DNA of 64,000 nucleotides, from positions 1,521,788 through 1,585,787 of the forward strand of contig NZ_LMGU01000001.1 of assembly GCF_001427525.1 (NCBI RefSeq), in the 5' to 3' direction. The DNA comes from Microbacterium sp. Root61. GTDB lineage: Bacteria > Actinomycetota > Actinomycetes > Actinomycetales > Microbacteriaceae. The number at the start of each line of letters is the position of its first letter. Position 1 is the stretch's first letter. The notes beneath the pieces are model-generated. The model ran no database searches, was not told the DNA's origin, and was given only the letters and a program-made list of their open reading frames with translations. Below are positions 1-8,869 of the stretch, one piece after another. Both the position numbers and the translations under genes were made by a program.

Positions 1-6
1 TGCGGT

Positions 7-1215
7 TTACGGAATCTGGCGCTGCTGCCAGACCTCCGGGTAACCGGGCAGGTTCTCTCCGCCGAACTTGGCGTAGTGCCCGTCGGGCATGCCGTCATTG
101 GCCTCGAGGTAGGGGTCGACCTCTTCCGCGGTGATGGGGCTCTGCGGGAGCACCCACTCCTTCGGAACCTCCTGGCCGGCGAAGATCATCTGAGCCGCCA
201 GCAGCGGGGTGCGCCACTGGAAGTTCGAGTAGACGGGCGCGAGTCCCGTGAGGCCCGTGTCCTTCCACTTACGCAGGAAGCTCATCTCGTCTTCACCGGT
301 CATGACCGGGTAGTCCGCTCCGGCGTCCTCGAACGCCTCGATCGCCGCGACGGCGCCGTCACCGGCATCCATCCAGATGCCCTGGACGTCGCCCTTGGCG
401 AGCTCGTCGGCGATGATGCTCTTGATCTTCGCGGGGTCCGCACCGGTGAAGTAGTCCACCGCTTCGATACCGGCCTCGGAGAACAGCTTCTCGGCTGCCG
501 CCCACCGGTGCTCGAGCACGTCGACACCGGGCAGGACGCGCAGTGCGACGACCTTGTCGCCCTTCTCGAGGTTGTCGATCAGGAACTCCGCCGTGTCGAT
601 TCCCCACGCGAATCCACCGATCGGGTGGATGAACGTGACCTGGCAATCCGTCTCGACGCCGCGGTCGAAGACGACGACGGGCTTGCCCGTCTCGCAGGCG
701 CGCTCGACGGCCGGAGTCATCGCCGCCGTGCTGTTCGGCGAGATGAGGAAGACGTCGCAGTTGCCCTCGTTGATGAAGTAGTCGATGTCCGCGATCTGCG
801 TGTCATCGGAGTCCTGCGCGTCGCGGGTCTCCATCTCGCTGATCGCTCCCGCGTCCTGCAGCACCTTGAGCTGCTGGTTCATGGTGATCCAGCCGGTCTG
901 GCGCCAGGGGTTGGAGATCGAAGCGTTCGCGAAGCACGCCTTCTTCGCACCTGTGCTCGCGAAGGCCGACGTGTCGACCATCTCGGCGTTGATGTACTGC
1001 AGGTACGGCTCGTCCTCCGGACCCTGCGGAATGACATCCCGCTCCGCGTCCTGCTTGTCGAACAGGGCCTGGTCGAACCATTCGTTCGTCTCGGACGTCG
1101 GCGGCTCCGCGGAGTCAGACGGAGCCGTGACTCCGGGGTCCGTGGTGCAGCCGGCAAGCACGAACAGGCCGATGAGCGTCGTCGAGACGACGCCGATCTT
1201 CAGTGACCGTCGCAT
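7..1215 (-). CDS. Sugar ABC transporter substrate-binding lipoprotein
   Basis: This is the extracellular binding component of a ribose/inositol-class sugar importer (periplasmic-binding-protein-like type I fold). The N-terminus is a basic, hydrophobic lipoprotein signal ending in a VLAGC lipobox with Cys23, so the mature protein should be tethered to the outer face of the membrane. At about 402 residues it is longer than typical RbsB (about 300), with an acidic linker after the lipobox. The ATG at 1215 is chosen because a strong AAGGAGG lies about 6 nt upstream; a TTG two codons earlier is also possible. It lies 2 nt beyond the stop of the upstream permease and is the last gene of the operon. 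The sugar specificity cannot be read from sequence. Confidence 0.88.
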   Translation of the reverse strand: MRRSLKIGVVSTTLIGLFVLAGCTTDPGVTAPSDSAEPPTSETNEWFDQALFDKQDAERDVIPQGPEDEPYLQYINAEMVDTSAFASTGAKKACFANASISNPWRQTGWITMNQQLKVLQDAGAISEMETRDAQDSDDTQIADIDYFINEGNCDVFLISPNSTAAMTPAVERACETGKPVVVFDRGVETDCQVTFIHPIGGFAWGIDTAEFLIDNLEKGDKVVALRVLPGVDVLEHRWAAAEKLFSEAGIEAVDYFTGADPAKIKSIIADELAKGDVQGIWMDAGDGAVAAIEAFEDAGADYPVMTGEDEMSFLRKWKDTGLTGLAPVYSNFQWRTPLLAAQMIFAGQEVPKEWVLPQSPITAEEVDPYLEANDGMPDGHYAKFGGENLPGYPEVWQQRQIP

Positions 1216-1217
1216 TG

Positions 1218-2306
1218 TCAACCTCCTTGGTTAACGTTGGGGCCCTCTGCTGTGAGGGCATGTGATCCGGACTGAGCAGGTTCCTCGGGGGAACCCGGCT
1301 CCTTCCCCGTAGCGGGAGAAGACTGTGTGGATGCCGCGGCTCGTGGCTTCGAGCGGCGGGCACGGAACGCGACGCCGGAGTAGGCGACCGCAGCGATGAT
1401 GATGACGCCCTGGACCGTGTCGCGCAGTGTCGACGGGACACCGGCGATGTTCAGCAGCAGGAAGAGCGCCTCCAGAACGAAGGCGCCGGCCACCGCCGCG
1501 ACCACCCAGCCTCGGCCTCCGCCGAGCACCACGCCGCCGAGGACGACGGCGGTGATCGCGACGAACTCGTAGCCGCGACCGACCGAGGGGTGCACGCCGG
1601 CGTAGCCGACCAGGAGCACTCCGGCCAGCGTGGCCGACAGCGACGAGATGATGAACGCCCGGGTGGTGACCCACCACGTGCGCGCCCCGGCGTAGCGGGC
1701 GGCCGTGCGGTTGTCGCCGACGGCGATCATCGTCTTGCCCAGGGGTCGCTTGGTGAGCCAGATCGCCAGCGCGAGCCAGACGGCGAGCACCACGACGGCC
1801 CAGGGCAGGAAGTCGAGGAACGGGATGTCGCGGATGCCGCCACGTCCGATCTCGCGGAAGCTGTCGGCGGGATTGCCCGTCGCGGCTCCCCCGGTCCACC
1901 ACAGCACGAGGCCGAGGAGGGCGAGCATCATGCCGAGCGTGACGATGAACGACGGCACCTTCAGGAGCGTCGTGAGCAGACCGTTGATCAGACCGATGAA
2001 GGCGCCGAAGACGAACATCAGGATGAGGACCGGTACCGTGCGCGCGTCATCCTGACCGACGAGGTTGCCGGCGATGATCACCTGTGCGGTGATGAGCGAC
2101 CCCTGGGAAAGGTCGAACTCGCCGGAGACGATGACGAAGTACTGGCCGATCGCGACGATGGCGACCGGAGCGACGCGCTGGATGAAACGCATGAGCTGTC
2201 CGGGCTCGGCGAAGTTCGGGTTCAGGATCGTGATGGCCACGAGCAGGATGACCAGCAGCAGGAACACGGCGCCGCGGGGGCTCACCAGGGTGCGCAGGGC
2301 GTTCAC
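1218..2306 (-). CDS. Sugar ABC transporter permease (RbsC family), second copy
   Basis: This is an integral membrane permease of the BPD_transp_2/RbsC family, about 362 residues with 8-10 hydrophobic segments (for example around residues 12-30, 85-105, 170-190 and 270-300). The C-terminal tail of about 45 residues is polar and probably disordered. The GTG at 2306 is chosen because it forms a GTGA overlap with the stop of the preceding permease and has GGGAGG just upstream. The much longer reading frame running further upstream is the out-of-phase shadow of the preceding gene. With the neighbouring permease it should form a heterodimeric membrane channel, fed by the binding protein and powered by the double ATPase. 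Confidence 0.88.
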   Translation of the reverse strand: MNALRTLVSPRGAVFLLLVILLVAITILNPNFAEPGQLMRFIQRVAPVAIVAIGQYFVIVSGEFDLSQGSLITAQVIIAGNLVGQDDARTVPVLILMFVFGAFIGLINGLLTTLLKVPSFIVTLGMMLALLGLVLWWTGGAATGNPADSFREIGRGGIRDIPFLDFLPWAVVVLAVWLALAIWLTKRPLGKTMIAVGDNRTAARYAGARTWWVTTRAFIISSLSATLAGVLLVGYAGVHPSVGRGYEFVAITAVVLGGVVLGGGRGWVVAAVAGAFVLEALFLLLNIAGVPSTLRDTVQGVIIIAAVAYSGVAFRARRSKPRAAASTQSSPATGKEPGSPEEPAQSGSHALTAEGPNVNQGG

Positions 2307-3367
2307 GAGCGACCTCCCTCGGTCGTTGCGAGCTGACCGTCGGCGACGGCGGGTGCCGCGCTCCCGGATGTACTCGTTCCGCCGGGTCCGAACCTCGCTC
2401 GACGGTTCACCACCGCGCGGCGGCTGTAGACGGCGACGGCCGCGACGATGACGACGCCGCGCACGACGTCCTTGAGGAACGGGTTGACCTGCATGACGCT
2501 CATGACGCTGTCGACGACGGCGAAGATCGCGACGCCGCCGATCGTGCCCCAGACCGAACCGCGTCCACCCATCAGCAGGGTGCCGCCGAGCACCACCGCG
2601 GCGATCGAAAGCAGCGCGTAGCCGCCCTGCTGGCCGACGGTCGGGCTGCCGACACCGAGCCGGCTGGCCAGGAGCAGACCCGCGAGCCCCGCGAACACCG
2701 AGCACAGCACGTGCGCCATGATGAGCGGTCGCTTCGTGCGCAGGCCGGAGAGCCGCGAGACCTCCGCGTTGCCGCCGACGGCGTACAGGTGGGCACCCGC
2801 ACGGGTGCGGTCGAGCATGAGCCAGATCACCACGGCCAGCACGATCATGATGATCGTCGAGACCGGCACGGGACCGATCCCGGTCGCCCCGATGAGCTGG
2901 AACTCCCACGGCACACTGCCCGCGCTCCCCTGGAACGCGGTGTTGAGCACGCCCTGGAGAATGAGGCCGACACCGAGTGTCGCGATGAAGCCGTTGACCT
3001 TCAGCACCGTGACGATCAGGCCGTTGGCCAGTCCGATGCCGGCGCAGACGAGCAGCGTGAGCGTGACCGCCCACGGGATGTTCGCCGGGTTGCCGTTCAT
3101 CGTGGTCGCCCCGACGAGGCTGGCGAGACTGATGACGTACGTCACCGACAGGTCGAGCGACGCGCCCAGCACCACGAGGGTCTGACCGATCGCGACGAGT
3201 CCGAGCACGCTCATCCCGGTGAGGATGTCGCGGATGTTGCCGGGACTGAAGAAGTTCCGTCCCACCGTGGAGACGAGGATGGCGCCGATCACGATGACGA
3301 CGATCAGGGCCACCAGCACGATCAGGGTCGTACCGCCGCCGGTGACGGCTGCGCGGATGCGCTTCAT
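2303..3367 (-). CDS. Sugar ABC transporter permease (RbsC family), first copy
   Basis: This is a 354-residue polytopic membrane protein of the RbsC/BPD_transp_2 family. It opens with a short basic segment and a strong hydrophobic helix at about residues 12-35. It carries family features such as glycine-rich helices and the conserved region around residues 225-260 (LGGTLLMGGRGS). It overlaps the ATPase stop by ATGA on one side and the second permease start by GTGA on the other, so all four transporter genes are translationally coupled. The tail after about residue 310 is Ala/Gly/Ser-rich and low in complexity. Having two distinct permeases instead of one homodimeric permease is common in actinobacterial sugar importers of this class. 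Confidence 0.88.
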   Translation of the reverse strand: MKRIRAAVTGGGTTLIVLVALIVVIVIGAILVSTVGRNFFSPGNIRDILTGMSVLGLVAIGQTLVVLGASLDLSVTYVISLASLVGATTMNGNPANIPWAVTLTLLVCAGIGLANGLIVTVLKVNGFIATLGVGLILQGVLNTAFQGSAGSVPWEFQLIGATGIGPVPVSTIIMIVLAVVIWLMLDRTRAGAHLYAVGGNAEVSRLSGLRTKRPLIMAHVLCSVFAGLAGLLLASRLGVGSPTVGQQGGYALLSIAAVVLGGTLLMGGRGSVWGTIGGVAIFAVVDSVMSVMQVNPFLKDVVRGVVIVAAVAVYSRRAVVNRRARFGPGGTSTSGSAAPAVADGQLATTEGGRS

Positions 3368-4974
3368 GAGCGCTCACCCCCTTCCGGCTCAGGCTCGGGT
3401 CTGTCTTCCACGGCGAGGACCCGCGGGTCCTCGATGACGTCGGCCGCGGTCTCGACCGATCCGGTCGCAGCGGCGAGCACTTCGTGCTCGGCGGCACCCG
3501 CGGGCAGCTCGGCGGCGAGGATGCCGTCGCGCATGACGAGGATCCGATCGCTCATGCCGATCACCTCGGGCAGCTCCGACGAGACCATCAGGACGGCCTT
3601 GCCTTCTGCGGCCAGCCGCCGCATCAGTGTGTAGACGGCGATCTTGGCGCCGACATCGATCCCTCGTGTCGGCTCGTCGAACAGCACGACCTGCGGCTCG
3701 GTGACGAGCCACTTCGCGAGCACGACCTTCTGCTGGTTGCCGCCGGAGAGGAACTGCACCTCCTGGTCGACACCGCGCGAGGTGACCTCGAGGCTGGACA
3801 GGATGCCGGGGACCGACCGTCGCGAAGCGCCCGTGCGGCCAGCGAAGACACCGCGTACAACCAGGAGCGCATTGTCGAGCACCGACTGGCCGAGGGCGAG
3901 CCCCTGCGCCTTGCGGTCTTCGGTCACCAGCGCGATGCCGGCTTTGACCGCGGCGCGCGGCGAGGTGAAGCGCACGGTCCTGCCGTCCAGCGTCATGCGC
4001 CCGCGCGTAAAGGCGTGCGCACCGAAAATCGCCTCGGCGAGCTCGGTGCGGCCCGAGCCCTGGAGGCCGGCGAGCCCGACGATCTCCCCCGCGCGCAGCT
4101 GGAGCGAGACGCCGTCGACGTATTCGTTGCCGGCATCCTCCAGCGCGATGCGGGGCTCGCCCACGACGGTGCCCTCTTCGGCGACCGGGAAGTAGGACTG
4201 GATGGGGCGGCCCACCATGCGACGCACCAGCTCACCGGTCGACAGGTCGGCCGTGGCATCCGTCGACACCAGCGAACCGTCCTTGAGGATCGTGATCCGA
4301 TCGCACAGGTCGAAGATCTCCTTGAGACGGTGCGAGACATAGATCACGGCGACACCGCGGCCGGTGAGGCGTCGGATGATGCCGTAGAGCAGCTCGACCT
4401 CGTGATCGCTCAGGGCAGCCGTCGGCTCGTCCATCGAGATGACCTTGGCGTCGAACGAGAGCGCCTTGACGATCTCGACGATCTGCTGCTCGGCCACGCT
4501 GAGCGAACCGACTCGCGCGCCGGGGTCGATGAAGTCGACACCCAGGTCGGTGAGGATCTCGCGGGTGCGCCGCGCCATGGCGCGCTTGTCGAGGAACACT
4601 CCTTTGCGAGGTTCGCGACCGAGGAAGACATTCTGCGCGACGGTGCGCTCCGGGAGGAGGTTGAACTCCTGGAACACCGTGACCAGGCCGTCGTTCATTG
4701 CCTGCAGCGGGTGCGTGTAGGCGACGACGCGCCCTTCGAACTCGACGGTGCCGGCGTCGGCCTGATGCACGCCGGCGAGGATCTTCATGAAGGTCGACTT
4801 GCCGGCGCCGTTCTCGCCGACGAGGCCGTGCACCTCGCCCCGGCGGACATCGATGTCGATGCCGCGGAGCACGGAGACGCCGAAGAAGCTCTTGTCGATG
4901 CCTGTGGCGCGCAGCACGATCTCGGCTGATGCCGTGTCGGGCCGCGTCGCGGACTCGGGCAAGGTCTCGGTCAC
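3364..4974 (-). CDS. Sugar ABC transporter ATP-binding protein (RbsA/MglA type, two ATPase domains)
   Basis: About 536 residues with two tandem nucleotide-binding domains, the usual RbsA size. The first domain has Walker A GENGAGKS, signature LSVAEQQ and Walker B MDEPTAAL. The second has the degenerate P-loop GLQGSGRTE typical of the family, signature LSGGNQQ and Walker B FDEPTRGIDVG. It powers sugar import through the two downstream permeases at the cytoplasmic face. The GTG at 4974 is preferred because it makes a GTGA overlap with the upstream oxidoreductase stop and has GGTGGAGGT upstream; an ATG six codons earlier lies in the upstream gene and is less likely. It overlaps the next gene by ATGA. 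Confidence 0.9.
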   Translation of the reverse strand: MTETLPESATRPDTASAEIVLRATGIDKSFFGVSVLRGIDIDVRRGEVHGLVGENGAGKSTFMKILAGVHQADAGTVEFEGRVVAYTHPLQAMNDGLVTVFQEFNLLPERTVAQNVFLGREPRKGVFLDKRAMARRTREILTDLGVDFIDPGARVGSLSVAEQQIVEIVKALSFDAKVISMDEPTAALSDHEVELLYGIIRRLTGRGVAVIYVSHRLKEIFDLCDRITILKDGSLVSTDATADLSTGELVRRMVGRPIQSYFPVAEEGTVVGEPRIALEDAGNEYVDGVSLQLRAGEIVGLAGLQGSGRTELAEAIFGAHAFTRGRMTLDGRTVRFTSPRAAVKAGIALVTEDRKAQGLALGQSVLDNALLVVRGVFAGRTGASRRSVPGILSSLEVTSRGVDQEVQFLSGGNQQKVVLAKWLVTEPQVVLFDEPTRGIDVGAKIAVYTLMRRLAAEGKAVLMVSSELPEVIGMSDRILVMRDGILAAELPAGAAEHEVLAAATGSVETAADVIEDPRVLAVEDRPEPEPEGGERS

Positions 4975-6077
4975 GAGTGCACCTCCACCCACTGGCCGGT
5001 GGCCGCGGACTCGAGCACGGCGGCGGTGAGGATGACGGAGCGCAGACCGTCGTCGAACGTGGGCAGGCCGTCCGGGGTGTCTCCGGACATCGCCGCGTAG
5101 GCGTCGGAGACGAAGGCGTTGAAGGCGTCCTGGTAGCCCATCGGGTGCCCGGCGGGTACGAGGGACAGTCGTGCGGAGTCGGGGCTGGCGGCGATCGGAT
5201 CGCGCAGGATCAGCTGGGATCCCTCGCGACGGCCGATCCAGAGCTCTTCGGGGCGCTCCTGCGCGAACCGGAGGCTCTCGGCGGTGCCGTGCAGCTCCAG
5301 GACCAGGGCGTTCTTGCGGCCGGGCGCCATCTGCGACACGAGGATCGTGCCGAGCGCGCCGCCGGCGAGCTCCACGACGAGGGCGGCGATGTCCTCGTTG
5401 GCGACGGCGTTGCCGGCCCGACGCGGGAACACCGTGCGGGTGCGAGCAGACAGACGTGCCACGCGGTCGCCGGTGACGAACTCGATGAGGTCGACCAGGT
5501 GGGATCCGATGTCGGCGAAGGCGCGGGATGCCCCGCCCTGGGCAGCATCGACACGCCAGTTCTCGTCGCCGGCCTCGAGCAGCCAGTCCTGCAGGTAGGA
5601 GCAGTCCAGGGTGAGAAGGGTGCCGACCTCCCCGGACGCGATACGTGCGCGCGCTTCGCGGACGATGGGGTGGTAGCGGTAGACGAAGGGAACCGCGCCG
5701 ACGACGCCGTGCACCTGTGCGGCTTCGACCAGGAGACGTGCGTCATCCACCGTCGTGGCGAGCGGCTTCTCGCAGATGACGTGCTTGCCGGCGGCCACTG
5801 CTGCGGCGGCATAGCCTGCGTGCGTCGCGTTCGGAGTGCAGACGTGCACCACGTCGATGTCGTCGGCGGCCAGCAGATCTGCCGTGTCCTGCTCCGCCCG
5901 ATCGATGCGTAGCGTGCGTGCCGCTTCCTGCGCACTCGTGACGCGGGACGATGCCACGCTCTGCAGAAGTGCACCGGCTGCGCGGCTCGCGCGGCTGTGC
6001 ACCTGGGCCATGAAGCCCGCACCGAGGAACCCGGCTCGGAGCGTGCCGACCTCGGTGTCGGCGACATCCATTGTCAT
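4971..6077 (-). CDS. Gfo/Idh/MocA family NAD(P)-dependent oxidoreductase
   Basis: About 368 residues. The N-terminal Rossmann motif GFLGAGFMA is at about residues 15-23, and the family EKPLA motif with its catalytic lysine is near residue 110. A C-terminal alpha/beta substrate domain follows. Family members oxidise or reduce sugars, inositols and their derivatives, so this enzyme probably performs the first oxidation of the imported sugar. It is the first gene of the operon and overlaps the ATPase by GTGA. The start is uncertain: the ATG at 6077 has no well-spaced ribosome site, and in-frame TTG (6104) or GTG codons upstream are possible. Its promoter must lie in the gap shared with the ROK gene. 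Confidence 0.85.
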   Translation of the reverse strand: MTMDVADTEVGTLRAGFLGAGFMAQVHSRASRAAGALLQSVASSRVTSAQEAARTLRIDRAEQDTADLLAADDIDVVHVCTPNATHAGYAAAAVAAGKHVICEKPLATTVDDARLLVEAAQVHGVVGAVPFVYRYHPIVREARARIASGEVGTLLTLDCSYLQDWLLEAGDENWRVDAAQGGASRAFADIGSHLVDLIEFVTGDRVARLSARTRTVFPRRAGNAVANEDIAALVVELAGGALGTILVSQMAPGRKNALVLELHGTAESLRFAQERPEELWIGRREGSQLILRDPIAASPDSARLSLVPAGHPMGYQDAFNAFVSDAYAAMSGDTPDGLPTFDDGLRSVILTAAVLESAATGQWVEVHS

Positions 6078-6103
6078 GAGGTGATACTGACACACCTCCG
6101 GCA

Positions 6104-6129
6104 ACTTTTGCTAGGTCTTCGTCAAAAGT
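6104..6129. promoter_or_regulatory. Inverted repeat, candidate ROK operator 1
   Basis: ACTTTTG and CAAAAGT form perfect 7-bp arms around a 12-bp spacer. The repeat lies upstream of the dehydrogenase-transporter operon. The half-site CTTTTG recurs in the second palindrome at 6155-6171, as expected if one regulator, the adjacent ROK protein, binds both. No binding data can be seen here. Confidence 0.5.
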
Positions 6130-6154
6130 CTTCCGATCGAGTTCATTTAGTTAT

Positions 6155-6171
6155 CTTTTGTCCGACAAGAG
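6155..6171. promoter_or_regulatory. Near-perfect 17-bp palindrome, candidate ROK operator 2, overlapping a -35 box
   Basis: CTTTTGTCCGACAAGAG has 8-bp arms with a single mismatch around one central base. It overlaps a plausible -35 box (TTGTCC, 6158-6163), which is 18 bp from a -10-like TACACT (6182-6187). The -10 sits 6 bp before the ATG of the ROK gene, implying a leaderless, autorepressed transcript. Confidence 0.5.
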
Positions 6172-6193
6172 TTCGTGTGGTTACACTGGCGCA

Positions 6194-7384
6194 ATGGTCG
6201 AACTCGGGCGCACTGCGGCACCCGCGAATCCCGGCGCCGGCGAGATCTTTCAGATCCTGCGCGACGGCCAGGGCCGCACGAAAGCCGAACTCGCCACCCT
6301 CACCGGGCTGGCGCGTTCCACGGTGTCCAGCCGCGTCGATGTGCTCCTGAACGCCGGGCTCGTCCTTCCCGCAGGAGAGGCGGCATCGACCGGTGGGCGA
6401 CCGCCCGCGCGGGTGGCCTTCAATCCGCTGGCCGGCATCGTGCTCGCCGTCGACCTCGGTGCCACGCACGCCACGATCGCCCTCGCCGACCTGGCCGGTC
6501 GCATCCTCACCTCGAGGACGCGACCGCTCGACATCGCCGACGGACCCGAGCCGGTCCTGGACTCGATGCTCGCTGAGGCGCAGGCGCTGCTCGTGGAGAG
6601 CGCGTTCGAGGTGCATCAGCTGGTCGGGGTCGGCATCGGGGTTCCCGGCCCGGTGGAGCACTCCACCGGCCGCCCCACGAATCCCCCGATCATGCCCGGC
6701 TGGGATCGCTTCGACGTGCCCGGCTATGTGCAGCAGACGCTGCCGGTCCCGGTACTGGTAGACAACGACGTGAACATCCTCGCCCTGGGCGAGCACGCGG
6801 TGAGCTGGCCCGGCGTCGAGGACCTCGTGTTCGTCAAGGTCGCGACCGGCATCGGCGCCGGCATCATCTCCGGCGGCACACTGCAGCGCGGCGCGCAGGG
6901 TTCTGCCGGCGACATGGGGCACGTGCAGGTGCCGTACAGCCACGACTCCCCCCGCCCTCCCGAAGACGAACGCGACTTGGAGGCCGTCGCGAGCGGCACT
7001 GCGATCGCCGCCGCCCTCCGCGCCCAGGGGCTCGATCCCGCCGGCAGTTCCGATGTCGTCGGGCTCGTGCGCGCCGGCAATCCGCTCGCCATCGCCGCGA
7101 CCCGGCAGGCCGGCCGCGAGGTGGGTGAAGTCCTCTCGACGGTGGTGAACATGCTCAACCCGTCCATCATCGTGATCGGCGGCAGCATCGCCCGCGCCGG
7201 AGAGCATCTCCTCGCCGGCGTGCGCGAAGTCGTCTACCGCCGTTCGATCCCGCTCGCGACCCAGCATCTGGGCATCGTGCAGTCGCAGGCGGGCGAGACC
7301 GCCGGCGTCCTCGGCGCCGCGATCATGGTCACGCAGGTCGTACTGTCGCCGTCGAACGTCGACGCGCTCGCCTCACGCGTCTGA
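6194..7384 (+). CDS. ROK family transcriptional regulator
   Basis: About 396 residues, combining an N-terminal winged helix-turn-helix (residues about 15-70) with a sugar-kinase-like ROK domain. The ROK domain shows DLGATHATIA near residue 95 and GIGAGIISGG near residue 225. The usual ROK zinc-site cysteine cluster is not evident: the region around GDMGHVQV lacks the CxCGxxGC pattern, so effector binding may differ from NagC or Mlc. It is divergent from the sugar importer operon and most likely represses it until a sugar or sugar phosphate binds. The ATG at 6194 is chosen because the HTH starts soon after it and a -10-like box lies immediately upstream (leaderless). Its 3' end overlaps the convergent Dabb gene by 12 bp. 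Confidence 0.85.
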   Translation: MVELGRTAAPANPGAGEIFQILRDGQGRTKAELATLTGLARSTVSSRVDVLLNAGLVLPAGEAASTGGRPPARVAFNPLAGIVLAVDLGATHATIALADLAGRILTSRTRPLDIADGPEPVLDSMLAEAQALLVESAFEVHQLVGVGIGVPGPVEHSTGRPTNPPIMPGWDRFDVPGYVQQTLPVPVLVDNDVNILALGEHAVSWPGVEDLVFVKVATGIGAGIISGGTLQRGAQGSAGDMGHVQVPYSHDSPRPPEDERDLEAVASGTAIAAALRAQGLDPAGSSDVVGLVRAGNPLAIAATRQAGREVGEVLSTVVNMLNPSIIVIGGSIARAGEHLLAGVREVVYRRSIPLATQHLGIVQSQAGETAGVLGAAIMVTQVVLSPSNVDALASRV

Positions 7385-7684
7385 GGCAGCGTCCCACTCC
7401 ACGAAGTCGAACTCCTGGAATCGCGCGACTTCCGGCACCCAACGCTCCGCCACGAACGCCACGTGCGTCGGGTGTGCGTCGTAAGCGGCGTAGGTCGCGG
7501 CATCCGCGAAGGACATCGCGAACTGGAAGTCGCCTTCGCTCTTCGTGCTCACCTGACGGCTCACCTCGAAGCGCTCGACACACGGAATCGAGGTGAGCGC
7601 CGCGCGCCCATCGGCGAGGAAGGAGAGCTCCGCCCGGCTGCCCGACGGGTGATGGAGCGAGAAGACGACGGTGTGCCTGATCAT
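7373..7684 (-). CDS. Dabb (stress-responsive alpha/beta barrel) domain protein
   Basis: A 103-residue single-domain protein of the Dabb family (dimeric alpha+beta barrel). It begins with the typical IRHTVVFSLHHP strand and has a central SFADAATYAAYDAHPTH segment and a conserved C-terminal hydrophobic strand. Family members are small dimeric proteins; some act as cyclases or heme-related enzymes, but most are of unknown role. It is monocistronic, convergent with the ROK gene and overlaps its end by 12 bp. The ATG at 7684 fits the family N-terminus. Function beyond the fold cannot be assigned. Confidence 0.8.
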   Translation of the reverse strand: MIRHTVVFSLHHPSGSRAELSFLADGRAALTSIPCVERFEVSRQVSTKSEGDFQFAMSFADAATYAAYDAHPTHVAFVAERWVPEVARFQEFDFVEWDAASDA

Positions 7685-7831
7685 GCTCCGAGCATGCCAT
7701 GCCGCGCGACCCCGGATGCCGCGACCTTCGCCGACCGGTATCACCCGCGTAACACGGGCGAGACATTGTTCGGGTTGACTGGTGTCATCGACGCACCGGC
7801 CAGCGGTGGTCGCACGAGGAAGGGGCAACGG

Positions 7832-8863
7832 ATGAGATTCCGGCCGCTGCATCCCGCATCCACCCTCGAATCCGCCACGGTGGCGGTATCCGCCCCGCCG
7901 GCGATCATGCGCGCCGCCGTCATCGATGCGGCCGGCGGCCCCGCGGCCCTCCGCCTCGACACACTCCCGGTGCCCTCCCCCGTACTCAGCGAGCTTCTCG
8001 TGCGGGTGGTCGCCGCGGGCATCAATCCGATCGATGCCAAGACGCGCAGCGGAGCCGGCGCCTACGGCGCCATCCGCGACTTCCCCGCGGCGCTCGGCTT
8101 CGACTTCAGCGGCGTGGTCGTGAAGGCACCGTACGAGTCCCATCCCCTCCAGCCGGGCACTGCGGTGTTCGGCATGCTGCCGTTCCCGCGCACCGGCGGC
8201 AGCTACGCCGAATACGCGGTGGTGCCGTCGCTGTCTGTCGCCCGCAAGCCCGCGTCGCTCTCGCACGTCGAGGCGGCCGGAGTACCACTGGCCGCACTCA
8301 CAGCCTGGGGGCTGGTGGTCGAGACCGCCCGCGCCCACGAGGGCCAGCGCATCCTGATCCATGCTGGCAGCGGCGGCGTCGGCCACTTCGCTGTGCAGAT
8401 CGCCGCGTATTTCGGCGCCCACGTCACGGCGACCGGCTCGGGGGCGAACGCCGCGTGGCTGCGCGAGCTCGGCGCGACGGTCGTCGTGGATTACACGACG
8501 ACGCGGTTCGAGGATGTCGTGGCCGACGTCGACGTCGTGATCGACCTGATCGGCAATGTGCACGACTCGACCGGCAGCCGGTCGTTGAGCGTGCTGCGAC
8601 CGGGCGGGCTGTACGTGATCGTGCCGACGGGCTCGTGGCCGGGGTACGCCGAGGCCGCGGCGTCGGCAGGCGTGCGCGCCACGTCGTACAAGGTCATCCC
8701 CGATGCGGCCGTGCTCTCGACGATCGCGCGGCTCCTGGACTCCCCCGCCCTGCAGGTGTACGTCGACCGGGTGTTCGATCTGGCAGATGCCGCGGCGGCC
8801 CATGCTCAGCTGGAGCTCGGACACACCCGCGGCAAGATCGTATTGCGTGTCAGCGACGACTGA
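7832..8863 (+). CDS. NADP-dependent quinone oxidoreductase (zeta-crystallin-like MDR)
   Basis: About 343 residues of the medium-chain dehydrogenase/reductase superfamily. The N-terminal GroES-like domain holds AAGINPIDAKTRSG, and the nucleotide-binding motif HAGSGGVGHFAVQ sits near residue 175. The zinc-ligand cysteines and the GHE motif of alcohol dehydrogenases are absent, which points to the zinc-free quinone/enone reductase branch. The ATG at 7832 has a purine-rich GAGGAAGGGG about 7 nt upstream. An internal ATG at 7907 (MRAAVID) matches the usual family N-terminus and could be the true start, leaving about 25 extra residues. It converges on the LysR gene with a 6-bp gap. Confidence 0.85.
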   Translation: MRFRPLHPASTLESATVAVSAPPAIMRAAVIDAAGGPAALRLDTLPVPSPVLSELLVRVVAAGINPIDAKTRSGAGAYGAIRDFPAALGFDFSGVVVKAPYESHPLQPGTAVFGMLPFPRTGGSYAEYAVVPSLSVARKPASLSHVEAAGVPLAALTAWGLVVETARAHEGQRILIHAGSGGVGHFAVQIAAYFGAHVTATGSGANAAWLRELGATVVVDYTTTRFEDVVADVDVVIDLIGNVHDSTGSRSLSVLRPGGLYVIVPTGSWPGYAEAAASAGVRATSYKVIPDAAVLSTIARLLDSPALQVYVDRVFDLADAAAAHAQLELGHTRGKIVLRVSDD

Positions 8864-8869
8864 GACGCC

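Noticed and set aside
2711..3634. Large plus-strand frames across the sugar importer
   Set aside because: Shadows of the minus-strand permease and ATPase genes; His/Asp/Arg-rich translations typical of GC-rich antisense frames.
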